Origin: CBDTTM01 sp965363355
Lineage (GTDB): Bacteria > Bacillota > Negativicutes > Selenomonadales > Selenomonadaceae
Length of the DNA: 64,000 nucleotides
NCBI GenBank assembly: GCA_965363355.1
Contig: CBDTTM010000001.1
Span: 6,552-70,551, forward strand
Reading direction: 5' to 3'
Position 1 is the stretch's first letter. The number at the start of each line of letters is the position of its first letter. The notes under the pieces are model-generated. The model was not told the origin of the DNA, did not search any database, and saw nothing but the letters and a program-made list of their open reading frames with translations. Shown here piece by piece: positions 8,514 through 17,920 of this stretch. The position numbers and the translations under genes were made by a program.

Positions 8514-8551
8514 TTGACAAAATTCTGCCGTGATGTTACATTTTATGTAAC
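8514..8551 (+). promoter_or_regulatory. Promoter of the ZTP-riboswitch gene with an overlapping operator-like dyad
   Basis: TTGACA (8514-8519), a 17-bp spacer and TACATT (8537-8542) preceded by TGT. A perfect 7-bp inverted repeat, GTTACAT-TTT-ATGTAAC (8535-8551), overlaps the -10 region. A related but weaker ATGTA-N5-TACAT dyad lies about 55 bp upstream. Confidence 0.7.
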
Positions 8552-8553
8552 GT

Positions 8554-8650
8554 GCTATACGACTGACGGAAGTGGAAATGACCACATGAAGTATAGCAAA
8601 GCAAGCCGACCGTCTGGGCAAAAAAGTCCGGGATACGTGGGCTTTTTTTT
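8554..8650 (+). ncRNA. ZTP/ZMP riboswitch (pfl motif) with intrinsic terminator
   Basis: The P1 helix GCTATAC (8554-8560)/GTATAGC (8591-8597) encloses GACTGACGGAAGTGG. It is followed by the hallmark CCGACCGTCTGGGCAAAA (from about 8606). Right after it, GTCC...GGGC and a run of eight T form the terminator (about 8624-8650). The pfl family turns genes on when the purine intermediate ZMP/ZTP accumulates. The downstream gene encodes a formyltransferase that consumes ZMP, which fits the class exactly. Confidence 0.93.
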
Positions 8651-8678
8651 ATATCTTTTGAATGGAGAGAATATAAAA

Positions 8679-9851
8679 ATGAATGAACTCGCATTAAAAT
8701 ACGGTTGCAATCCCAACCAAAAACCAGCAAAAGTCTTCACAAAAGAAGGAAAGCTTCCTTTTACTGTCCTCAATGGCAAACCAGGGTATATCAATCTATT
8801 GGATGCCTTAAACAGCTGGCAGCTTGTCAAAGAATTAGAAGCCGCAACAAAATTACCTGCCGCTGCATCTTTCAAGCATGTCAGTCCTGCCGGAGCTGCC
8901 GTTGCAGTACCTCTATCCGAAACATTGAAGCAAGTCTATTTTGTCGAAGGTATCGAGCTCTCGCCGATTGCTACAGCTTATGTAAGAGCCCGCGGTGCCG
9001 ACCGTATGTCCTCTTATGGTGATTTTGTGGCTTTATCAAGTGAATGCGATGCCCAAACAGCTTCTTTTTTAGCTAGAGAAGTATCCGATGGCATTATTGC
9101 ACCTTCATTCTCCCCTGCAGCACTTGAAATTTTAAAAACAAAGAGAAAAGGCACCTATGTCGTCATCCAAATAGACCCTTCCTTTATTCCACCCTTATTG
9201 GAAACAAAAGAAGTCTTTGGCGTCACATTTGAACAACAACATAACAACATCCAAATCACGCCAGAGTGCTTGATCAACATTCCAACAAAAAACAAAAACA
9301 TTCCAATCGAAGCACAGCGTGACCTTCTAATTGCCTTGATTACATTAAAATACACACAATCGAATTCAGTATGTTACACAAAAGACGGGCAAGCGATCGG
9401 TATCGGTGCCGGCCAGCAGTCAAGAGTACATTGTACACGTTTAGCAGGCAATAAGGCTGATGTTTGGTATCTTCGTCAAAATCCAAAAGTCTTGAATCTA
9501 CCATTTAAAGATGATATTCGCAGACCTGATCGAGACAATGCCATTGACGTCTATGTTTCCGATGAATATATGGACCTGCTGTCCGGAGATAATTGGAAAC
9601 ATGCCTTTACAGAAAAACCTGAAATCTTTTCAAAAGAAGAAAAAATCGCCTGGCTCCAAACAGCAAAAGGCATCTCATTAGGTTCTGACGCCTTTTTCCC
9701 TTTTGGTGACAACATTGAGCGCGCCCACAAAAGTGGCGTTGACTTTGTCGCTCAAAGCGGCGGTTCGATTCGCGATGATAATGTCATTGAGACCTGCGAT
9801 AAATATAATATGGCAATGGCCTTCACTGCCATTCGCCTATTCCACCACTAA
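8679..9851 (+). CDS. Stand-alone AICAR (phosphoribosylaminoimidazolecarboxamide) formyltransferase
   Basis: A 390-residue protein matching the formyltransferase domain of PurH without the IMP cyclohydrolase domain. It would convert AICAR (ZMP) plus formyltetrahydrofolate to FAICAR in purine synthesis. Conserved features are the catalytic KH pair in SFKHVSPAGAA, GIGAGQQSRVHCTRLAGNKAD, and the C-terminal SDAFFPFGDNIERA and GGSIRDDNV stretches. The start at 8679 was chosen because it has GGAGAG upstream and lies downstream of the riboswitch terminator; a longer reading frame would run through the riboswitch. Control by ZTP makes this a one-carbon/folate-stress gene. Confidence 0.93.
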   Translation: MNELALKYGCNPNQKPAKVFTKEGKLPFTVLNGKPGYINLLDALNSWQLVKELEAATKLPAAASFKHVSPAGAAVAVPLSETLKQVYFVEGIELSPIATAYVRARGADRMSSYGDFVALSSECDAQTASFLAREVSDGIIAPSFSPAALEILKTKRKGTYVVIQIDPSFIPPLLETKEVFGVTFEQQHNNIQITPECLINIPTKNKNIPIEAQRDLLIALITLKYTQSNSVCYTKDGQAIGIGAGQQSRVHCTRLAGNKADVWYLRQNPKVLNLPFKDDIRRPDRDNAIDVYVSDEYMDLLSGDNWKHAFTEKPEIFSKEEKIAWLQTAKGISLGSDAFFPFGDNIERAHKSGVDFVAQSGGSIRDDNVIETCDKYNMAMAFTAIRLFHH

Positions 9852-9854
9852 ACA

Positions 9855-9898
9855 AAAAAAACCACGATTCGGGCTTTAGCCCAATCGTGGTTTTTTTA
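9855..9898. terminator. Bidirectional terminator
   Basis: The stem CCACGATTcGGGC/GCCCaATCGTGG (9863-9891) is flanked by A and T runs. It lies between the convergent formyltransferase and secreted-protein genes. Confidence 0.9.
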
Positions 9899-10504
9899 TT
9901 ATAAGGATATCCGTAAGGTTTCTTCTAAAAAATCACTGTTGAAAAAACCTTTCTTTTCTGCTTTGGGTTTGGCAATCGACTTACTGTTATCGATTACAGC
10001 CTGATACACTTTTTCCTCGACGCTGCCCGGTACTAAATCTTCCCAATGTAGTGCGTCATACGGCCTTTGTTGCACTGTATTCGTGGGACGACCCGCTACC
10101 TCTAACTCGCACAGAAACTGTATCTGCCGCTTTTCCGGCCGGATATAGTAATGTTCCAGCAAATAGGTCTCTGGGTAGCTGTATTCCTTATCAGCTGAGC
10201 TCACAAGCTTGACCCAAACGTCCAAAACCTGCTCTTTGCTTTTATTGGGAAGATTTATCCATCGTGCCGATGGTTTATCCAAATAATATTTATAATCGTC
10301 ATCTTGCAATATTTGCAAGAAACGATCAGCAGATTTATCATCGCCTTTTTTAGCGGGTTTTCCTTTATCCGCTGATGAACTTTTTAATAAAGTTCCCGAA
10401 TCTGATGTATCTTTGTTGACGACAGTCGTATCTGCTGCAAAACAAAGCCCGCTAAAGCTGACGCAGCACAGCATTATCAAAATTCCTTGCTTTATCATAA
10501 TCAT
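9899..10504 (-). CDS. Secreted protein of unknown function
   Basis: A 201-residue protein with a clear signal peptide (hydrophobic core ILIMLCCVSFSGLCFA, cleavage likely after AFA-like CFAA near residue 24). A low-complexity Ser/Lys/Asp linker follows (about 25-60), then a domain with W-I-N, VWVKLV, HWEDLVPGSVEEKVYQAV. That pattern is faintly reminiscent of the surface-adhesin E fold seen in other secreted Negativicutes proteins, but this is a weak eye-match. The family is not recognised with confidence. The first ATG at 10504 or the second at 10498 (better spaced from AGGTGA) may start it. It lies 26 bp downstream of the noc-like gene and may be cotranscribed with it. Confidence 0.7.
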   Translation of the reverse strand: MIMIKQGILIMLCCVSFSGLCFAADTTVVNKDTSDSGTLLKSSSADKGKPAKKGDDKSADRFLQILQDDDYKYYLDKPSARWINLPNKSKEQVLDVWVKLVSSADKEYSYPETYLLEHYYIRPEKRQIQFLCELEVAGRPTNTVQQRPYDALHWEDLVPGSVEEKVYQAVIDNSKSIAKPKAEKKGFFNSDFLEETLRISL

Positions 10505-10530
10505 TCACCTATTTTTCCGCCCTAAAAGCA

Positions 10531-11436
10531 TTATTTTTTCTGTTTCGGAATAACCATACTGACCGTAATGTAATCTTCCGACTGCTCTTGCTTAACTTCA
10601 ACTTGCAATCCGGATTTTTTCATTTGTTTCGTCAGTTGATTGATCGTATTTAAATATATGCGGACATCACGAACGATGCCTACTACTTTTTTCTTCGATT
10701 TTTCTTTAGGTGCAGCAGTTTCAAGCATTTTTTCGATAAACTGCTCTGTTTCACGCACATTCATTTGTTTATCGATGATTTCAGCCAAAGCCTTAACCTG
10801 CATTTCTTCCTGCGGTAATTTTAACAGAACTCTAGCGTGTCGTTCTGTTAAACCTGCTGAAAAAATCTGTCCGCGAATCTGCTCTGTCAATTTAAGCAGA
10901 CGAAGCTTATTGGCAATCGTCGACTGACTTTTTCCCATGCGCTTAGCCAGCTCTTCTTGCGTAAAAGCAAAAGTCGCCATCAACTTAGCAAACCCCTCTG
11001 CTTCTTCCAAAAAATGAAGGTCTTCCCGTTGCAAATTTTCAATCATTGCAATTTCAGCAGTCTCTTTATCCTCCATTTTTTTTACAATAACCGGAACTTC
11101 GACCAAGCCTGCAAGCTTAGATGCTCTTAATCGTCGTTCACCGGCAACTAATTCAAACCCCTGCTCGCTTTGGCGTACTAATAATGGCTGAATCACACCA
11201 TATTCGCGGATTGAGGCTGCTAAATCCTCAAGCGCTGCCGGAAGAAAATTTTTTCTTGGCTGAAAAGGGTTTGGAACGATTGCATCGATTGGCACAATCT
11301 GTATATCCTGTTTATCTTCAACTGCATCGATTTGTATATTATCTATTTCCTTTGGTTCCAGCACTGCTTCGGCTTGAGCCGAATTTTTTTCCTCTATATC
11401 TGAAGCCATGCCAAACAATCTGGCTAATCCTTTCAT
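10531..11436 (-). CDS. noc: Noc-like nucleoid occlusion protein (ParB paralogue)
   Basis: A 301-residue ParB-family protein downstream of rsmG, the position of noc in Bacillus. Its N-terminus MKGLARLFGM is a short amphipathic helix like the Noc membrane-targeting helix. The CTPase motifs NPFQPRKNF, LVAGERRLRA and ENLQREDL are present. The DNA-recognition part reads GKSQSTIANKLRLLKL and LTERHARVLL, carrying the Noc-type Gln, Lys and Arg where ParB has Arg, variable and Gly. The C-terminus (RDVRIYLNTINQLTKQM ... VSMVIPK) also follows Noc. Noc links nucleoid DNA to the membrane and blocks division over it. Two Noc-type target sequences occur in this window (52523 and 14558). A generic second ParB remains possible. 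Confidence 0.83.
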   Translation of the reverse strand: MKGLARLFGMASDIEEKNSAQAEAVLEPKEIDNIQIDAVEDKQDIQIVPIDAIVPNPFQPRKNFLPAALEDLAASIREYGVIQPLLVRQSEQGFELVAGERRLRASKLAGLVEVPVIVKKMEDKETAEIAMIENLQREDLHFLEEAEGFAKLMATFAFTQEELAKRMGKSQSTIANKLRLLKLTEQIRGQIFSAGLTERHARVLLKLPQEEMQVKALAEIIDKQMNVRETEQFIEKMLETAAPKEKSKKKVVGIVRDVRIYLNTINQLTKQMKKSGLQVEVKQEQSEDYITVSMVIPKQKK

Positions 11437-11517
11437 TCATACACCGCCCTCAATAAAACATATGACCATCATAATAATATTCGGTTGGTCAACCAAAAAA
11501 TCCTTTTTCCTAGCAAC

Positions 11518-12234
11518 TCATAACGGATTTTTTTCCGGAGTTCCTGCCTTTCGCGGATATTGCGAAGGTGTTTTTTGCACTTTTTTTATATAAATAACGG
11601 CTCGACTGTCATCTATACCAGGAAGTTTTACTGGCACGACCCGTTCAATTCTCCCACCAAGCAGGAATACGGCTTTTTTAGCTTCTTCCTCTTCTTCTTT
11701 ATACTGCATTCCTTTAAGAGCGACAAAATAACCGCCAACCTTAACAAAAGGCAAGCAATATTCGCAAAGCACTGGCAATCTTGCTACTGCACGCGAGACG
11801 GCGATATCGAAGCCTTCCCTATACAACTTATTACGCGCACCCTCTTCTGCTCGTGAGTGGATTGCTGCGGCGTTTTTAAGCTGTAGCGCATTTATGACCT
11901 CTTGTAAAAAATTCACCCGTTTTTTCAATGAATCCAATAGCGTCAAATCTATATCATCCCTAAAGATTTTAAGTGGTAAACCAGGAAACCCTGCACCCGT
12001 GCCTACATCAATTACACTGGCGCCCTTTTTAAAGATATCTTCTTGCCAACAGCTCAAAGAATCAATCATATGTTTTACAGCTACCTGTTCTGGTTCTGTA
12101 ATCGCCGTAAGATTCATCCGTTCGTTCCAGTCGATAAGAAGCTCGTAGTACAATGTATAGGCTTTTATCTGTTCATCCGTCAGGTTGCAGCCATATTCAT
12201 CTGCGGATTTTTTCAATATTTCGGCAAAAATCAT
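11518..12234 (-). CDS. rsmG: 16S rRNA (guanine527-N7)-methyltransferase RsmG
   Basis: A 238-residue Rossmann-fold methyltransferase that methylates G527 of 16S rRNA. The AdoMet motif [17 protein letters not shown] is near residue 75, preceded by the NLTAI and KHMIDSL elements typical of GidB. Its ATG overlaps the mnmG stop (ATGA), so translation is coupled. The C-terminal tail ([18 protein letters not shown]) is the standard family ending. It belongs to the mnmE-mnmG-rsmG-noc operon. Confidence 0.97.
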   Translation of the reverse strand: MIFAEILKKSADEYGCNLTDEQIKAYTLYYELLIDWNERMNLTAITEPEQVAVKHMIDSLSCWQEDIFKKGASVIDVGTGAGFPGLPLKIFRDDIDLTLLDSLKKRVNFLQEVINALQLKNAAAIHSRAEEGARNKLYREGFDIAVSRAVARLPVLCEYCLPFVKVGGYFVALKGMQYKEEEEEAKKAVFLLGGRIERVVPVKLPGIDDSRAVIYIKKVQKTPSQYPRKAGTPEKNPL

Positions 12235-14108
12235 TTTTTCACCTCTCTACGACATTGCTCCAAATAAACCAATAAAATCGAAATATCCGCTGGCGATACA
12301 CCAGAAATACGTCCGGCTTGTCCAACCGAATGGGGCCGAATAGCAGTCAGCTTTTCTCTGGCTTCATCTCTTAAACTAGGCACGATTTGGTAATCGATAT
12401 CTTCCGGCAATATTTTTTCTTCTAGTTTTTCCATGCGTTCTACTTGTTCTAGTTGCTTTTTTATATAACCTTCATAGACAACAAAGATCTCCACCTGTTT
12501 TTTCACTTCTGATTCAAGTTCTGGCAAAGAAAAAACCGATTGAAGCAAATCATACGTAATTTCAGTCCGCTTCAACAGATCATATAACGAAGTTGTCGTT
12601 CGAATTGGTGATGAACCTATTTTTACAAGCTTCGCCTGGACATCCTGACTTGGATTCACTAAAGCATCCTTCAAGATTTCTAAAGTACGATCTATTGCCT
12701 GACGCTTATTCACAAAGCGTTCATAACGCGAATCCGATACTAACCCAACATTACGGCCTTTTTCTGTAAGGCGAAGATCTGCATTGTCTTGACGAAGCAG
12801 CAGCCGATATTCTGCTCTTGACGTCATGATTCGATACGGTTCCTGTGTGCCTTTTGTGACTAAGTCATCAATCAAGACCCCTAAATAGGCCTCAGACCGT
12901 TTTAAAATCAAGGCATCTTTTCCTTGTACCTTCATTGCCGCATTGATACCAGCGATAAGACCTTGTGCCGCTGCCTCTTCATAGCCTGATGTCCCATTTG
13001 CCTGCCCCGCTGAAAACAAACCATTTACTTTTTTGAATTCCAAAGAAGATTTCAACTGCAATGGGTCGATACAATCATATTCTATAGCATACCCTGGACG
13101 CATGATTTTTACGGATTCCAGCCCTGGAATCGTTTTTAAAAATTCCATCTGCACATCAATCGGCATACTCGTAGACATTCCCTGTACATACATTTCTTCT
13201 GTATTAAGCCCCTCCGGCTCCAAAAACAATTGATGCTTTTCTTTCTCCGGAAAACGAAGGACTTTTGTTTCAATTGACGGACAATACCGTGGCCCTATTC
13301 CCTCGATCATGCCATTTGCCATCGGTGCCCGATGCATATTATCCCGAAGAATTTTATGCGTCTCTTCATTTGTATACGTCAGCCAGCAAGGAATCTGCTC
13401 CCTAGTCTTTTCATCGCTCATAAAAGAAAAATTATGTGCTTCATCGTCACCCGGTTGAATCAACATCTTACTAAAATCAACCGAACGACGATCTACTCTT
13501 GCCGGGGTTCCTGTCTTAAAGCGCATCAAGTCTATTCCGGCAGCCTGCAAAGAAGCGGACAGCTTTTCTGCGGAACGCTGTCCGCTAGGCCCCCCACTAT
13601 AGGTAGATTCACCGATAATGATCTTACCTCTCAAATACGTACCCGAAGCAAGCACCGCACATTGGCATTCATAAATCTCACCCGTCTCGATTTTAACGCC
13701 TTTGACTTTTCCATTTTCCAATAAGATCTCATCGACCAAAAGCTGTTTGACGTCGAGATTTTCTTGCAGTTCACACGTTTCCTTCATTGCAAATTGATAA
13801 AGTTTTTTATCAGCTTGTGCGCGAAGCGCATGTACCGCCGGACCCTTACCAGTGTTGAGCATGCGAAACTGTATACATGTCTTGTCTGCATTGATTCCCA
13901 TTTCGCCGCCAAGAGCGTCCAGTTCCCTGACAAGATGCCCTTTAGCCGGTCCTCCTACAGAAGGGTTACATGGCATCATAGCAATGTTATCAAGGCTCAA
14001 GGTAACTAAAAGAGTCTGACAGCCAATCCTGGCTGATGCCAGTGCTGCCTCTACCCCAGCATGCCCTGCTCCTATTACAATCACATCATATTTCCCTGCA
14101 ACAAACAC
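12231..14108 (-). CDS. mnmG: tRNA uridine-5-carboxymethylaminomethyl(34) synthesis enzyme MnmG
   Basis: A FAD-dependent enzyme of about 625 residues that works with MnmE to modify the wobble uridine of certain tRNAs. The FAD motif [15 protein letters not shown] is at the N-terminus, followed by [24 protein letters not shown] and the [16 protein letters not shown] segment. The start chosen is the GTG at 14108, 8 nt from GGAG, giving [11 protein letters not shown], which lines up with B. subtilis MGYEAGQYDVIV. An in-frame ATG at 14114 has too short a spacing, and the frame is open further upstream into mnmE. It is coupled to rsmG by a 4-bp overlap. Confidence 0.96.
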   Translation of the reverse strand: MFVAGKYDVIVIGAGHAGVEAALASARIGCQTLLVTLSLDNIAMMPCNPSVGGPAKGHLVRELDALGGEMGINADKTCIQFRMLNTGKGPAVHALRAQADKKLYQFAMKETCELQENLDVKQLLVDEILLENGKVKGVKIETGEIYECQCAVLASGTYLRGKIIIGESTYSGGPSGQRSAEKLSASLQAAGIDLMRFKTGTPARVDRRSVDFSKMLIQPGDDEAHNFSFMSDEKTREQIPCWLTYTNEETHKILRDNMHRAPMANGMIEGIGPRYCPSIETKVLRFPEKEKHQLFLEPEGLNTEEMYVQGMSTSMPIDVQMEFLKTIPGLESVKIMRPGYAIEYDCIDPLQLKSSLEFKKVNGLFSAGQANGTSGYEEAAAQGLIAGINAAMKVQGKDALILKRSEAYLGVLIDDLVTKGTQEPYRIMTSRAEYRLLLRQDNADLRLTEKGRNVGLVSDSRYERFVNKRQAIDRTLEILKDALVNPSQDVQAKLVKIGSSPIRTTTSLYDLLKRTEITYDLLQSVFSLPELESEVKKQVEIFVVYEGYIKKQLEQVERMEKLEEKILPEDIDYQIVPSLRDEAREKLTAIRPHSVGQAGRISGVSPADISILLVYLEQCRREVKK

Positions 14109-14119
14109 AATCATCACTC

Positions 14120-15502
14120 CTATTTTCCAATGCAAAATTGACTAAAAATCTGATCTATAATATCTTCACCGACTGTATCGCCAGTTATCTCTCCTAATTT
14201 TTCCCATGAGCTGCGTAAATCAATCGATATGAAATCGACAGACATACCATTATTTACCGTTGTCAATGCCTCTGCCAAATGAAGATCTGCCTGGCGAAGG
14301 ATTTCAGCTTGACGAACACTATTGACAAAAGCTCCATCGCCCTGGCTGATGTTGCTGCCATAAACAATTTTTACGATAGCCGCTTCAAGTGCCGCAAGGC
14401 CTGTTTCAAGAACTGTCGATATTTCTATGATATCATGCTCACCCGCAGCTTCACGGATTTCTTCTAGGGGAAGCTTACCGTCTAAATCCATTTTGTTGAT
14501 CAAAATCAATGCATCCTTATCGCGGACAAGCTGCAATATTTCACTATCTTCTGCGGATATTTCCCGGGAAAAATCCAAGACGACCAAAACCAGTGCTGCT
14601 TGTTCGACATAAGCTCTTGCTTTTTCAACGCCGATTTTTTCAACAAGGTCTTCTGTTTTTCGAATTCCAGCTGTATCGATGATTTTTAATGGAATACCGC
14701 TAATATTAGCATATTCTTCGATACTGTCGCGCGTCGTCCCCGGAATATCCGTAACAATCGCTCGATTTTCCCTTAATAAGGCATTGAGCAGGCTCGATTT
14801 TCCGACATTCGGTTTTCCTATAATAGCCGTTTCTAGTCCATCTCTCAATATTTTGCCCGTCTTCGCTGTAGCTAAAATTGCCGCCAACTCCATTCGAAGT
14901 TCCGTAACTTCATCCGCAACGTTTTGCGTCACGACATCATCAATATCATCCTCTGGAAAATCAATAGCTGCTTCCAAATGAGCAATCATGGCTAAAATAG
15001 AATGGCGCAAGCCCTTTATTTTTTCAGAAAAATGCCCTTGGAGATGACCTTCTGCCAATCGTAAGGAAGCTTCGGTCTTAGCCTGGATGATGTCCATAAC
15101 GGCTTGCGCTTGAGACAGATCCAGCCGTCCATTCAAAAAAGCACGCTTCGTAAATTCTCCTGGTTCAGCTAACCGAGCACCGGCCTTAAAAGTCAGCGCC
15201 AGTATTTCCTTAAGCGGCATGATGCCTCCATGGCAATGTATTTCAACTACATCTTCTTTAGTATAAGAATGCGGCGCATACATCGGCAAACACAGCACTT
15301 CATCGACAATTTCTCCGGATTCCGGATAGATGATCTTTCCATAAGATGCTTGATGCGATTTTATTTCCCGCAACGTCTTTCCACTTGCTGCCTTAAATAT
15401 TTTTTCGGCTACAGCCACTGCCTTTTCTCCACTGATCCGAACAATGCCGATTCCGCCTTCTCCCATAGCTGTCGCAATAGCGCTGATTGTATCCGCCTGC
15501 AT
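14120..15502 (-). CDS. mnmE: tRNA modification GTPase MnmE
   Basis: A 460-residue K+-activated GTPase that partners MnmG. It has the N-terminal tetrahydrofolate-binding domain, a helical domain with an inserted G domain ([27 protein letters not shown]) and the C-terminal CIGK box with the essential Cys. The start at 15502 ([12 protein letters not shown]) has the strong ribosome site GAGGAAGGGG. The frame is open 60 bases upstream without support. It is the first gene of the mnmE-mnmG-rsmG-noc operon, with its own promoter at 15601-15629. A near-perfect Noc-type site lies inside the coding region. Confidence 0.97.
   Translation of the reverse strand: MQADTISAIATAMGEGGIGIVRISGEKAVAVAEKIFKAASGKTLREIKSHQASYGKIIYPESGEIVDEVLCLPMYAPHSYTKEDVVEIHCHGGIMPLKEILALTFKAGARLAEPGEFTKRAFLNGRLDLSQAQAVMDIIQAKTEASLRLAEGHLQGHFSEKIKGLRHSILAMIAHLEAAIDFPEDDIDDVVTQNVADEVTELRMELAAILATAKTGKILRDGLETAIIGKPNVGKSSLLNALLRENRAIVTDIPGTTRDSIEEYANISGIPLKIIDTAGIRKTEDLVEKIGVEKARAYVEQAALVLVVLDFSREISAEDSEILQLVRDKDALILINKMDLDGKLPLEEIREAAGEHDIIEISTVLETGLAALEAAIVKIVYGSNISQGDGAFVNSVRQAEILRQADLHLAEALTTVNNGMSVDFISIDLRSSWEKLGEITGDTVGEDIIDQIFSQFCIGK
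14558..14573. promoter_or_regulatory. Noc-binding-site-like palindrome within mnmE
   Basis: TATTTCCCGGGAAAAA matches the Bacillus Noc site TATTTCCCGGGAAATA at 15 of 16 positions. It lies in coding sequence. Occupancy is inferred only from the presence of a Noc-like gene 3 kb away. Confidence 0.5.
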
Positions 15503-15600
15503 AATCAAAACCCCTTCCTCTTTATAAAATCCACCATGTAGTCTTTCAAATTCCGCAACCAAACGTTATGATAATTTTCTTAATCATAACAGATTGGGCC

Positions 15601-15629
15601 ATTACAATTCCACAGTTTATTCTTTTCAA
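15601..15629 (-). promoter_or_regulatory. Promoter of the mnmE-mnmG-rsmG-noc operon
   Basis: On the minus strand TTGAAA (15624-15629), a 17-bp spacer and TGTAAT (15601-15606) lie about 100 bp upstream of mnmE and immediately downstream of the jag terminator. Confidence 0.65.
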
Positions 15630-15670
15630 AAAAAATAGAGCTATCCCAAATAAAAATTTGAGACAGCCCT
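15629..15670 (-). terminator. Terminator of the rpmH-jag operon
   Basis: The minus-strand stem AGGGCTGTCTCAAA/TTTGGGATAGCTCT (with G-U pairs) is followed by a U-rich tail. It lies 20 bp after the jag stop. Confidence 0.8.
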
Positions 15671-15689
15671 TTCACAGTTCTCCCACAGC

Positions 15690-16334
15690 TTACACTTTTC
15701 TGCTATTATGCTTTATATCAATTACTACTTTACGATATGGTTCTTCACCATCGCTATAAGTCATAACACGATGATTATCCTGTAAAGCTGTATGGATGAT
15801 TTTTCGTTCATGCCTGTTCATCGGCTCCAACACGATTTTTTCACCCGAATTCTTTACCCGGTCAGCTAAACGAAGTGCTAGGCGGCGTAAAGTTTCTTCC
15901 CGACGGCTTCTATAATTTTCCACATCAAGTATAATGCGGACTTTTTCTTCTGACAAATCTCGATTCGCTGCTAGATTTGTCAGATACTGCAATGCATCTA
16001 ACGTCTGGCCGTGTTTGCCAATCAATATACCCAAATCGTCACCAATCAGATTAAAAACATTGCCATCTTCATTGTCGCGATGTTCTACTTGAACTTCAAG
16101 GTTCATCTGTAAAAAAATCTTTTGTAAGAACTCTTCTGCTTTTTCAAGCGGAGAAAGTTCCTTGACTGTAACTCTGATTTTGGCGAGTTTGCCGCCGATA
16201 AGTCCAAAAAACCCCTTTGTAGGTTCCTCTATTATTTCAAACGAAATACGGTCCTCAGGTAAGTTCAAATCTGCAAGAGCCGCATCTAATGCTTCTTTAA
16301 CAGTTTTACCGGTTTTTTCAACGACATTCGCCAT
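15690..16334 (-). CDS. jag: RNA-binding protein Jag/KhpB (SpoIIIJ-associated)
   Basis: A 214-residue protein with the Jag N-terminal domain (EKTGKTVKEALDAAL, then GFFGLIGGKLAKI), a KH domain containing GILIGKHGQTLDALQYL and a C-terminal R3H domain (NRHERKIIHTALQ). It is an RNA chaperone implicated in growth and cell-wall control. It starts at an ATG two bases after the yidC stop. The linkage to yidC is universal in Firmicutes. Confidence 0.96.
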   Translation of the reverse strand: MANVVEKTGKTVKEALDAALADLNLPEDRISFEIIEEPTKGFFGLIGGKLAKIRVTVKELSPLEKAEEFLQKIFLQMNLEVQVEHRDNEDGNVFNLIGDDLGILIGKHGQTLDALQYLTNLAANRDLSEEKVRIILDVENYRSRREETLRRLALRLADRVKNSGEKIVLEPMNRHERKIIHTALQDNHRVMTYSDGEEPYRKVVIDIKHNSRKV

Positions 16335-16336
16335 GA

Positions 16337-16990
16337 TCAGGCAGCCCCCTTTTTCACATTGCTGTCTCCACGATACATCCACCATTGCTGCAAAATCTGC
16401 ATAATATTACTGATTACCCAATAAATTACCAGACCTGCCGGGAACGTACAACTGATCCAGCCGATAAAGAGCGGCATGAAGATCATCATCATCTTCATCT
16501 GCTGATTTGCTTCTGAAGTTGTTTGTTTCTGTTGAATAAATGTCGTCAATGCCGAAAGAACTGGCAATATGTAATACGGATCCGCATCCGACAAATTCGT
16601 TACCCACAAAAACGAAGGATCGCCCACATAGTCAAAAGCTTTTAAGGCATAAAACATCCCCATGAGAATCGGCATTTGTGCTACCAATGGTAAGCAACCC
16701 GCCAATGGATTTATACCCGATTCTTTATAGAGCTTCGCCATTTCTTTTTGTAAGATTTCTGGGCTCTTTTTATATTTTTCCTGCAATTTTTTCATTTCTG
16801 GCTGCATGTCCTGCATACCCTTCATCGACTTGACCTGTTTAATCGTGAGTGGATACAGAATCATCTTGACGACAATCGTCATTAAAATAATAGCTATCCC
16901 ATAGCTTTCAAAACCGAGCATCGAACTAAACTGAAAGAAAAAACCTAAAATATCCTGAAGCCAGCCAATAAATGTATCAAAGATACCCAA
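16337..16990 (-). CDS. yidC: Membrane protein insertase YidC
   Basis: A 217-residue member of the Oxa1/SpoIIIJ type, inserting proteins into the inner membrane with or without Sec. It shows the conserved core: a first long hydrophobic helix, a cytoplasmic coiled-coil hairpin (KGMQDMQPEMKKLQEKYKKS), then NPLAGCLPLVAQMPILMG and two closing helices. It lacks the large periplasmic domain of proteobacterial YidC, and no lipobox signal peptide is seen at the TTG start (16990, AGGA upstream). It lies between yidD and jag. Confidence 0.95.
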   Translation of the reverse strand: MGIFDTFIGWLQDILGFFFQFSSMLGFESYGIAIILMTIVVKMILYPLTIKQVKSMKGMQDMQPEMKKLQEKYKKSPEILQKEMAKLYKESGINPLAGCLPLVAQMPILMGMFYALKAFDYVGDPSFLWVTNLSDADPYYILPVLSALTTFIQQKQTTSEANQQMKMMMIFMPLFIGWISCTFPAGLVIYWVISNIMQILQQWWMYRGDSNVKKGAA

Positions 16991-17020
16991 AACATCACAT
17001 CCTAATAATTGTAATCTCTA

Positions 17021-17230
17021 TCATTCAACAGGGTCATACCCGCCTTTATGAAACGGGTGGCATCGCAAAATTCTTTTCACAGCCATCCATCCACCGCGAA
17101 AAGCCCCATATTTTTCAACTGCAATCAATGCATATTCCGAACACGTCGGAATATAACGGCAAGAAGGCGGCTTCAATGGCGATATAAACATCCGATAAAA
17201 TTTTATCAGCAATATAAACATTCGCTTCAT
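17021..17230 (-). CDS. yidD: Membrane protein insertion efficiency factor YidD
   Basis: A 69-residue small protein with the family signature [24 protein letters not shown] and [12 protein letters not shown]. It assists YidC-dependent insertion. Its ATG follows the rnpA stop directly (TGAATG), so translation is coupled. Confidence 0.95.
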   Translation of the reverse strand: MKRMFILLIKFYRMFISPLKPPSCRYIPTCSEYALIAVEKYGAFRGGWMAVKRILRCHPFHKGGYDPVE

Positions 17231-17587
17231 TCAATCCGCCTCTTGCCCATAAATCTTAGCTTTTCGCCCTAAAGCACGAAAAGCTTTTTCTATGACAATA
17301 TACTTTACTTCTGTCGCTGCTTTTCTGCCAACAAGCAAAATACTATGTTTTTGCGTCAGCAAATCCTGATTCAGCCTATAGGCTTCCCGTAACAAACGCT
17401 TCACTCGGTTACGAGTAACCGCATTCCCCAATTTTTTTCCGGCAGCAAAACCTACTTTGCTCTGCGCATTATTTTCCGCAAAAACATACAGCACTAAATA
17501 CCGATTCGCATACGAACGTCCATAACGATAAACTTTTTGAAATTCTTTATTCTTACGCAAAATCCGCCGCTTCGGCAATTTATACAT
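17231..17587 (-). CDS. rnpA: Ribonuclease P protein component
   Basis: A 118-residue basic protein that assists the RNase P RNA in trimming tRNA 5' ends. The signature RNRVKRLLREAYR is present near residue 58, after the central FAAGKKLGNAVT. It sits between rpmH and yidD in the standard order. Confidence 0.97.
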   Translation of the reverse strand: MYKLPKRRILRKNKEFQKVYRYGRSYANRYLVLYVFAENNAQSKVGFAAGKKLGNAVTRNRVKRLLREAYRLNQDLLTQKHSILLVGRKAATEVKYIVIEKAFRALGRKAKIYGQEAD

Positions 17588-17641
17588 TTCTAATCCTCAT
17601 TCCGCTAAATGGAAAAAATAGGTCACCGGAGTGACCTAATA

Positions 17642-17776
17642 TTAAGCCGACAGTTTTTTTCTGCCTCTAGCACGTCTTTTCTTTAAGACAAGACGACCAC
17701 CTTTAGTCTTCATGCGTTCACGGAAACCATGGGTTCTTTTCTTCCAAAGCGTATTTGGTTGAAAGGTTTGTTTCAT
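17642..17776 (-). CDS. rpmH: 50S ribosomal protein L34
   Basis: A 44-residue basic protein read directly from the sequence: [18 protein letters not shown] at the start and a [19 protein letters not shown] end. It starts at 17776 with GGAGGTG upstream and ends with TAA at 17642-17644. It is the first gene of the rpmH-rnpA-yidD-yidC-jag operon, diverging from dnaA. Confidence 0.97.
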   Translation of the reverse strand: MKQTFQPNTLWKKRTHGFRERMKTKGGRLVLKKRRARGRKKLSA

Positions 17777-17861
17777 TGTTTCAACACCTCCTTACCACAA
17801 TAAAAAAAACGTTTTCGGTCAAAATTACAATTCTATTAATCACAAATTTTAACTATATGAA

Positions 17862-17890
17862 ATTATAGACTACACGGCCACTAGTGTCAA
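17862..17890 (-). promoter_or_regulatory. Consensus promoter of the rpmH operon
   Basis: TTGACA (17885-17890), a 17-bp spacer and TATAAT (17862-17867) on the minus strand. All twelve hexamer positions match the sigma-70 consensus, as expected for a ribosomal protein gene. Confidence 0.92.
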
Positions 17891-17920
17891 GATTTTTAGA
17901 CGAAGATACGAACTGAAGAT

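Noticed and set aside
8445..8678. N-terminal extension of the formyltransferase frame
   Set aside because: It runs through the promoter, the ZTP riboswitch and its terminator; the start at 8679 has the ribosome site and the family N-terminus.
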